A stretch of DNA of 64,000 bases from an uncultured Faecalibacterium sp. (lineage in GTDB: Bacteria; Bacillota; Clostridia; Oscillospirales; Ruminococcaceae). Every line of letters starts with the position of its first letter. Position 1 is the first letter of the stretch. The stretch spans positions 28,338 to 92,337 of the forward strand of contig CAKSZS010000006.1 in NCBI GenBank assembly GCA_934525845.1. Reading direction: 5' to 3'. The position numbers and the translations under genes were made by a program. The notes beneath the pieces were generated by a model, which was not told where the DNA came from, made no database searches, and was given only the letters and a program-made list of their open reading frames with translations. This document shows positions 58,979 through 64,000 of this stretch, piece after piece.

Positions 58979-59179
58979 ATGAAACAGGGTATCCATCCGA
59001 ACTACGTTGACTGCACCATCACCTGCGCTTGCGGCAACGTCATTAAGACTCGTTCCACCAAGCCTGAGATCCACGTCGAAGTTTGCTCCAAGTGCCATCC
59101 TTTCTACACTGGCAAGCAGAAGCTGGTTGACACCGGCGGACGTGTTGAGCGCTTCAACAAGCGTTTCGGCCGTAAGTAA
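58979..59179 (+). CDS. rpmE: 50S ribosomal protein L31 (zinc type)
   Basis: A 66-residue basic protein of the large ribosomal subunit. It has the zinc ligands C16-x-C18 and C36-x2-C39 (CACG and CSKCHPFYTGKQ), so it is the zinc-containing form that is usually replaced under zinc starvation. GAGG precedes the ATG; an in-frame ATG three codons earlier overlaps the ribosome site. It is transcribed alone, between two terminators. Confidence 0.97.
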   Translation: MKQGIHPNYVDCTITCACGNVIKTRSTKPEIHVEVCSKCHPFYTGKQKLVDTGGRVERFNKRFGRK

Positions 59180-59190
59180 TTATAGGCTAT

Positions 59191-59227
59191 CAGGCGCCGC
59201 TTCCTTTGGGAGGCGGCGCTTTTTTGT
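59191..59227 (+). terminator. Terminator of rpmE
   Basis: Stem GCGCCGCTTCC / GGAGGCGGCGC with a T run. Confidence 0.9.
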
Positions 59228-59275
59228 ATGGCGGCGGCGCAATTGTTCTGTGTTTGCACACAGCTTTGCCCCAAT

Positions 59276-59304
59276 TTGAACACAATTTCCGTCTAAAATA
59301 AACC
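59276..59304 (+). promoter_or_regulatory. Possible promoter of the Gld-type ABC operon
   Basis: TTGAAC (59276-59281), 17-base spacer, TAAACC (59299-59304). The -10 is weak; no better match is seen in the 110-base gap. Confidence 0.35.
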
Positions 59305-59336
59305 AGCATAAAAATTGAGACAAAGGAGCGTCTGCG

Positions 59337-60311
59337 ATGATCGAAGTATCGCATCTGAGCAAACAATATGGCAGTCATCCGGCCATTGAGGATCTGTCCT
59401 TCACGGTGGAAGACGGGCAGATTTACGGACTGCTCGGCCCCAACGGCGCGGGCAAATCCACCATCATGAACATCCTCACAAGCTATCTGGCCCCCACCAG
59501 CGGAGAGGTGAAGGTGGCAGGGTACAGCCTGCCGGAAGAGGCCCAGCAGGCCAAGGCCTGTGTGGGCTATCTGCCGGAACAGCCGCCGCTTTACCCAGAG
59601 ATGACCGTGCAGGAGTATCTGATGTTTGCGGCCGAACTGAAGGGCGTAAAAAAGGTCCAGCGCAAAGAGCAGGTGCTCAAAGCCGCCCGCCGCACCGGAC
59701 TGGAATCCGTGCTGCCCCGGCTCATCCGCAGCCTGTCCAAGGGCTACCGCCAGCGGGTGGGCATCGCGCAGGCTCTGCTGGGCAGTCCGAAACTCATCAT
59801 TCTGGACGAACCGACCGTGGGCCTGGACCCCGCCCAGGTCATTGAAATTCGCAAACTGATTCAGGAACTGGGCCGGGCGCATACCGTTATCTTGTCCAGC
59901 CACATCCTGAGCGAGGTGCAGGCAGTGTGCAGCCGGGTACTGATCCTCTCCAAGGGAAAGCTGGTGGCCGAGGGCACGCCGGAAGAGCTGGGCGAAAAGC
60001 TCAACCCGGGCAGCTGTCTGCGTGCCACTGTCCTGGGTGACCGCAAAACGGTATTGGAAGCCGTGCAGGCTGTGCCCGGCATCTGCAAGGTGCAGGTGGA
60101 GAGCGAAGCCGACGGTGAGGTGACCTTTACTGCCGAGAGTGAGGACGCCGCCGACCGCCGCGCTGCTGTGTCCAAGGCGCTGGCCAAGGCCGGGTGCACG
60201 GTGTTGGCACTGGCGGCGGAGAACAAGAGCCTGGAAGAGATCTTCCTGGCTCTGACCGGCGGTGCATCCGCTGCCGAAACCGCGAAAACTACAGAACAGG
60301 AGGAGGACTGA
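59337..60311 (+). CDS. ABC exporter ATP-binding protein, GldA/NosF-like
   Basis: A 324-residue ATPase: Walker A GLLGPNGAGKST near 33-46, signature SLSKGYRQR, Walker B LIILDEPTVGLDP, and the switch histidine in LSSHILSEV. A C-terminal extension (225-324) forms an extra domain with an acidic, Ala/Thr-rich tail. It starts a four-gene set with a six-helix permease, a GldG-like protein and a DUF4340 protein, the layout of gliding-type ABC exporters found also in non-gliding bacteria. Cargo unknown. Confidence 0.92.
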   Translation: MIEVSHLSKQYGSHPAIEDLSFTVEDGQIYGLLGPNGAGKSTIMNILTSYLAPTSGEVKVAGYSLPEEAQQAKACVGYLPEQPPLYPEMTVQEYLMFAAELKGVKKVQRKEQVLKAARRTGLESVLPRLIRSLSKGYRQRVGIAQALLGSPKLIILDEPTVGLDPAQVIEIRKLIQELGRAHTVILSSHILSEVQAVCSRVLILSKGKLVAEGTPEELGEKLNPGSCLRATVLGDRKTVLEAVQAVPGICKVQVESEADGEVTFTAESEDAADRRAAVSKALAKAGCTVLALAAENKSLEEIFLALTGGASAAETAKTTEQEED

Positions 60312-60314
60312 CCC

Positions 60315-61187
60315 ATGAATGCCATTTTCAAACGGGAACTGCGCAGTTACTTTCATGGCATGATCGGCTATGTGCTCACCGCGTTCCTGCTGGTGTCCAC
60401 CGCCATTTACTTTGTGGCGCTGAATCTGGGCTACGGCCTGACGGATTTCGGCTACTATACGCTGTACCGTACCATTTTTATGCTGCTGTTCTATTTTCCG
60501 GTGCTGACCATGCGTTCCTTCGCGGAGGAGCGCCGCACCCGCACCGACCAGCTGCTGCTCACCAGTCCGGTGTCCGTGTGGGGCGTTGTGCTGGGCAAAT
60601 TCTTTGCCCTGTGCGCGGTCTTCGCCGTGCCCTGTGCGGTGGACGCCGTGCTCATTCTGGTGCTGAAAGCACTGGGGGCCACCACCGCTACGACGCTGGC
60701 AAATTTCGCAGCCCTGCTGTGCTATTTTCTGCTGGGCTGTGCCGCGCTGGCCATTGGCATCTTCCTGTCCAGCCTGACCGAGAACCAGATCATTGCGGCG
60801 GTGTCCGGCGTGGCCGTACTGCTGCTGGCCTACCTGATGCCCAGTCTGCGCAGTATGTTCACCGCTGGAAGCGCCATTGCTCTGGCGCTGTTTACGGCAC
60901 TGTCGGCGGTGCTCTGTGTGGTGGCCGGCCTGCGCAGCAAGAGCTTTACGCTGGGCTGTCTGAGTTTTGCAGGCTGCTGTGTGGCCCTGACGGCGCTGTT
61001 CCTGCTGCAGAGCAGCTGGCTCACCGAGGGCTTCAGCGCGGTGCTGAGCGCACTGTGCCTGTTCACCCCCTTTGAAGAGTTCGTCAACAGCAGCTTTTCC
61101 ATTCCCACGCTGGTGTATTACGGCACCATCACGGTGCTGTTCCTGTTCTTCACCGCGCAGGGGCTGGAAAAGCGCCGCTGGAACTGA
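60315..61187 (+). CDS. ABC exporter permease, GldF-like
   Basis: A 290-residue membrane protein with about six hydrophobic segments. It begins MNAIFKRELRSYFHGMIGY, typical of ABC-2 permeases of the Gld type, with the coupling-helix region SFAEERRTRTDQLLLTSPVS (near residues 72-91). It starts 3 bases after the ATPase stop. It forms the channel with the ATPase. Confidence 0.9.
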   Translation: MNAIFKRELRSYFHGMIGYVLTAFLLVSTAIYFVALNLGYGLTDFGYYTLYRTIFMLLFYFPVLTMRSFAEERRTRTDQLLLTSPVSVWGVVLGKFFALCAVFAVPCAVDAVLILVLKALGATTATTLANFAALLCYFLLGCAALAIGIFLSSLTENQIIAAVSGVAVLLLAYLMPSLRSMFTAGSAIALALFTALSAVLCVVAGLRSKSFTLGCLSFAGCCVALTALFLLQSSWLTEGFSAVLSALCLFTPFEEFVNSSFSIPTLVYYGTITVLFLFFTAQGLEKRRWN

Positions 61188-61202
61188 GGGGAGGGAACGA
61201 TT

Positions 61203-62636
61203 ATGAAAAAATTCAACGCAAAGCCCTCCAACGGCAAGGTGTTCCGCAACGGGCTGTATTCCACGGCCATTCTGGCGGCGGCCATCGTGCTGGCCATTCT
61301 GCTCAACCTGCTGGTGCGGGCCATTCCGTCCAAGTACACCGAGTTTGACCTGTCCGAGGGCAAAATGTACACCCTGACCGATACTTCGGTGCAGCTGACG
61401 CAGAAGCTGGAACAGGACGTGACCATCTACTATCTGTGCCAGACCGGCGATGAAGACACCATCATCACCAAGCTGTTGAACAATTATGCTGCCCAGAGCA
61501 GCCACATCCGCTGGGAACAGAAGGATCCGGCCCTGTATCCGACCTTCGCGGCCCAGTATGGCGAGGACAACATTTCCACCGGCGGTCTGATCGTGGTCAG
61601 CGGGGACAGCCATGTGGCGCTGGACGCTGCTGACCTGTACGAGTATGACTACTCCGATTACTACACCACCGGTTCCGCCAAGGTGACCTTCAGCGGCGAA
61701 AAGCAGATCTCTGCCGCCATCTACAAGCTCACCAGCAGTGCAGAGACCCATGCCTATTATATCACCAACCACGGGGAACAGGCCCTGACCGATTCCCTGA
61801 CCGAGGCGCTGAACGCCCAGAACATCACGGTGGATGCACTGGACCTGCTGAGCAGTGAGATCCCGGAGGACTGCGACCTGCTCATCATCAACAACCCCAC
61901 CTCTGATTTCGCAGCGGAAGGCGGTCTGGTGGACGAAGTTTCCATGCTGCAGAACTACCTGAACGAGGGCGGACATCTGCTGGTCGCGACCAACCCCTAC
62001 AATGAGACGCCGGAACTGGACAGCCTGCTGGCAGAGTTCGGCCTGAGCCGGGAGAATGGCATTGTTGTGGAAGGGGACAGCAGCCATGCGCTGTACGGTT
62101 ACCCGTACTCGCTGTTCCCGGACTACGCTTCCACCAGTGAGACCACCGCGCTGGACGGCGTGAACCAGAACACCCGCGTGATGCTGTCGGTGGCGCAGGG
62201 CATCTCCATCACGGAGACGGACGATGTGACCGCCGAAGCGCTGCTGAACACCTCGGACGAAGCCTACAGTAAGGTGAACACGGCATCGTCCACCGCAGAC
62301 AAGGAAGACGGCGACCTGGACGGCCCCTTCACGCTGGCGGCCTGGGCACGCAGTGACACCACCGGAGCAGAGGTCATCTGGATCGGATGCGGCAACCTGG
62401 ACAACGAGCAGCTGTATCAGTCGGTGCCCGGCAACCGGACCTTCCTGCAGGGCTGTGCCGCTTCGCTGGCGGATCAGGACAGCGCGGTGCTCATCGACAC
62501 CAAGACCATGGAAGCAGACCCCATCACAGTCCCCGCGTCTGCGTCCACCGCACTGGGCATGGTGTTCGTGTTCCTGCTGCCGGCCGCGGTGCTGGCAACC
62601 GGTGCTGTAGTCGTGCTGCTGCGCCGCCGCAAATAA
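61203..62636 (+). CDS. GldG-like auxiliary protein of the ABC exporter
   Basis: A 477-residue protein with an N-terminal membrane helix (about 18-40), the substrate-facing domain opening with DLSEGKMYTLTDTSVQLTQKL, an ABC-type uncharacterised GldG region (to about 300), and a second helix at the C-terminus (LGMVFVFLLPAAVLATGAVV) followed by RRRK. It fits the extracytoplasmic GldG/DUF subunit of such exporters. It follows the permease gene after 15 bases. Confidence 0.88.
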   Translation: MKKFNAKPSNGKVFRNGLYSTAILAAAIVLAILLNLLVRAIPSKYTEFDLSEGKMYTLTDTSVQLTQKLEQDVTIYYLCQTGDEDTIITKLLNNYAAQSSHIRWEQKDPALYPTFAAQYGEDNISTGGLIVVSGDSHVALDAADLYEYDYSDYYTTGSAKVTFSGEKQISAAIYKLTSSAETHAYYITNHGEQALTDSLTEALNAQNITVDALDLLSSEIPEDCDLLIINNPTSDFAAEGGLVDEVSMLQNYLNEGGHLLVATNPYNETPELDSLLAEFGLSRENGIVVEGDSSHALYGYPYSLFPDYASTSETTALDGVNQNTRVMLSVAQGISITETDDVTAEALLNTSDEAYSKVNTASSTADKEDGDLDGPFTLAAWARSDTTGAEVIWIGCGNLDNEQLYQSVPGNRTFLQGCAASLADQDSAVLIDTKTMEADPITVPASASTALGMVFVFLLPAAVLATGAVVVLLRRRK

Positions 62637-62646
62637 GGAGACCGAT

Positions 62647-63636
62647 ATGAAAGCAAAACAACGCACCCTTGCGGTGCTGGTGGTTCTGGCCGTTCTGCTG
62701 GGCGGTGCCCTCTGGGCCGTGAACCGCACCAAGACCACGCTGGAAGAAGCCGCCGACGCGGCATCCGAGGGCAGCATCCCGCTGGCGGCGGTGTCGGCCA
62801 GCAATCTGACCCAAATTCAGGTCACCTACAACGGCGAGACCAACACACTGGACTATGCAGACAGCGGCTGGACGCTGGCGGAAGACCCAGCGTATCATCT
62901 GGATGACACCGCCTGCAATACGATGCTCACCGCGCTGGGGTCCATGAACGCCGGGCGCACCATCGAGGCTCAGCCCGGCGAGGACTACGGCTTTGCAGAA
63001 CCCTGGCTCACCGTGGCCTTCACGGCAGCAGGGGAGACCCACACCCTGACCTTCGGGGCGGAAAATACCGTCACCGGGGACCGCTATGTGAAGCTGGACG
63101 GTGCGGATACCATTTATACGGTGTCAACCAGCAAGGTCTCCTGCTTTGCCCAGAGCAAGGCGGAACTGTTCGGCAGCTTCAACCCGGCGGGCATCACGGC
63201 TTCGTCCATCCAGTCTCTCACGGAGACCTTTATGGACGGCAGCAGCCTGTCGCTGACGGCAGTCTCGGAACCGGCAGAGGCAGCAGAGGAAACGGACGGG
63301 GAAAGCAGTTCCGATTCGACCGCGTATGAGACGGTCTGGCGGTTCCCGGGAGAGCCGGATGCCGACCTGGATCAGGACAAGGTGCAGAGCCTGCTGTCGG
63401 CGCTGGGCACCTACGTCTACGCCCAGGTCACCGGGGCAGACCCGGCGGACTACGGCTTTGCCAAGCCGCTGGCCACCGTGCAGGTGACCACCGATGCCGG
63501 GACCACTGCGGTGAGCTACGCCGCCGGGACCGACGGCTATTATCTGATGGTGGAGGGCGATGATTCCATCTATGCGGTGGATGGAAATACCATGGCCGCC
63601 CTGATGACTTCCGCCGAGGACCTGAAGGCGGAATGA
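62647..63636 (+). CDS. DUF4340 domain protein of the ABC exporter operon
   Basis: A 329-residue exported or membrane-tethered protein: one N-terminal helix (4-22) then two similar beta-rich units, each with a DYGFAxP motif (EDYGFAEPWLTVAF and ADYGFAKPLATVQV) and a YVKLDGADTIYTV or YYLMVEGDDSIYAV strand. This duplication is typical of DUF4340 proteins, which nearly always follow GldG-like genes. It probably interacts with the exporter outside the membrane. Its role is not known. Confidence 0.87.
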   Translation: MKAKQRTLAVLVVLAVLLGGALWAVNRTKTTLEEAADAASEGSIPLAAVSASNLTQIQVTYNGETNTLDYADSGWTLAEDPAYHLDDTACNTMLTALGSMNAGRTIEAQPGEDYGFAEPWLTVAFTAAGETHTLTFGAENTVTGDRYVKLDGADTIYTVSTSKVSCFAQSKAELFGSFNPAGITASSIQSLTETFMDGSSLSLTAVSEPAEAAEETDGESSSDSTAYETVWRFPGEPDADLDQDKVQSLLSALGTYVYAQVTGADPADYGFAKPLATVQVTTDAGTTAVSYAAGTDGYYLMVEGDDSIYAVDGNTMAALMTSAEDLKAE

Positions 63637-63652
63637 CCTGAAAAAATACTGC

Positions 63653-63697
63653 ATCCTGCGCTTGGCGAAAAGTCCGCTGCGGCGCAGGATTTTTTTG
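63653..63697 (+). terminator. Terminator of the Gld-type ABC operon
   Basis: Stem ATCCTGCGC / GCGCAGGAT followed by TTTTTT. Confidence 0.88.
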
Positions 63698-63735
63698 CGC
63701 TCCGTGTAAAGTTTCGGCAAACCGCGACAGAATGA

Positions 63736-63764
63736 TTGACATTTCACTTCGGATTGTTTATGAT
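63736..63764 (+). promoter_or_regulatory. Promoter of the potA-like gene
   Basis: TTGACA (63736-63741), 17-base spacer, TATGAT (63759-63764). Confidence 0.85.
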
Positions 63765-63771
63765 TAACCAT

Positions 63772-63900
63772 GACAGGGCAGAATCACTGCGCAATATTAC
63801 GGTCGTCATGGATGTTGTGCGGGACGGAGTGTGCTGCTGCAGGGCACTCCGAAGTCACCCTGGTACGGAAGCGGGATGGGGCATAGGCCCTGTCTTTTTT
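63772..63900 (+). promoter_or_regulatory. Structured leader, candidate riboswitch or attenuator
   Basis: A closing stem GACAGGGC (63772-63779) / GCCCTGTC (63887-63894) encloses two hairpins, GCGCAA/TTGTGC (63789-63794 with 63815-63820) and CGGAGTG/CACTCCG (63825-63831 with 63845-63851). The closing stem is followed directly by TTTTTT (63895-63900), so it can act as an intrinsic terminator. It does not match a riboswitch class I can name. Confidence 0.6.
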
Positions 63901-63930
63901 CGTATCTGAGTTTAAGGAGGATAAGTAAAA

Positions 63931-64000
63931 ATGGACAACTCGGTGATCGTTTCACTGCGGGATATCGTGGTGGAATTTGATGGTCAGCGCATTCTGGATG
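63931..64000 (+). CDS. Start of an ABC ATP-binding protein, PotA-like (partial)
   Basis: Only 23 codons are in the window: MDNSVIVSLRDIVVEFDGQ then RILD. AAGGAGG lies 10 bases before the ATG. The opening resembles PotA, the ATPase of spermidine/putrescine importers, but the Walker motifs are outside, so other sugar- or polyamine-type ATPases remain possible. It is preceded by a consensus promoter and a structured leader. Confidence 0.65.
   Translation, partial: MDNSVIVSLRDIVVEFDGQRILD

Noticed and set aside
59190..62804. A very long open frame on the minus strand opposite the Gld-type ABC genes
   Set aside because: It is the antisense of well-supported genes in GC-rich DNA, is rich in His/Gln/Gly and has no domain or ribosome site of its own.

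Overview
The window reads as chromosomal DNA of a GC-rich, anaerobic gut Firmicute of the Oscillospiraceae/Ruminococcaceae, most like Faecalibacterium. This is an inference from the anaerobic cobalamin route, GC-rich coding with AGGAGG ribosome sites and some TTG starts, Gram-positive style lipoproteins, a CIRCE element and the style of the intergenic repeats; no marker gene was compared.

Layout. 1-3.9 kb: riboflavin ECF transporter subunit (ribU), a patch of dispersed repeats, a MATE exporter and an MraY-family glycosyltransferase. 3.9-24.7 kb: one long minus-strand cobalamin (B12) block under a cobalamin riboswitch, in transcription order cbiK (surface lipoprotein), a two-domain lipoprotein, btuF-, btuC-like genes, a btuD-like ATPase fused to cbiD, cbiL, cbiF, cbiG, cbiH, cbiJ, cbiET, cbiA, cobT, cobU, cobS, a miniature cobU-like gene, cobC, cbiB, cobD, cbiP, cbiC. 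Most neighbours overlap by 4 bases (ATGA). It covers corrin ring building, amidation, aminopropanol arm and lower-ligand attachment, but holds no genes for making sirohydrochlorin, no corrinoid adenosyltransferase and no cobalt ECF transporter. 24.9-31.1 kb: tRNA-Thr, two divergent SGNH esterases, a LacI-type regulator and a decayed sugar ABC transporter ending in a deletion junction with a manA tail; then tRNA-Leu. 31.4-36.4 kb: a TIR/deoxyribosyltransferase-like protein with a helical-repeat tail, an ABC exporter pair and an XpaC-family protein. 36.5-41.8 kb: htpG behind CIRCE, a C_GCAxxG protein, an esterase, an unknown protein, an HD protein and a GNAT acetyltransferase. 41.9-48.9 kb: three tandem exported esterases plus a fourth remnant, a transglutaminase-like protein, rmuC and a YcxB-like protein. 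49-58.7 kb: a carbohydrate/uronate module (sensor kinase, response regulator and TRAP binding protein in one operon; a Tat-exported GH28-type protein; a TRAP transporter dctPQM). 58.8-64 kb: rpmE, a Gld-type ABC exporter with a DUF4340 protein, and a structured leader before the start of a potA-like gene.

How the genes work together. The B12 block links an extracytoplasmic chelatase-like lipoprotein and an importer to the complete downstream corrin pathway, so it may both capture and build corrinoids. The 49-58.7 kb module looks like sense-digest-import: the GH28-type gene and the TRAP operon share the same tandem direct-repeat site exactly 9 bases upstream of their -35 boxes, a likely binding site for the AraC-type response regulator. 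The most promising novelties are that shared operator, the ATPase-CbiD fusion with the external CbiK, the mini-CobU, the structured leader before potA, and the TIR-like protein beside tRNA-Leu.
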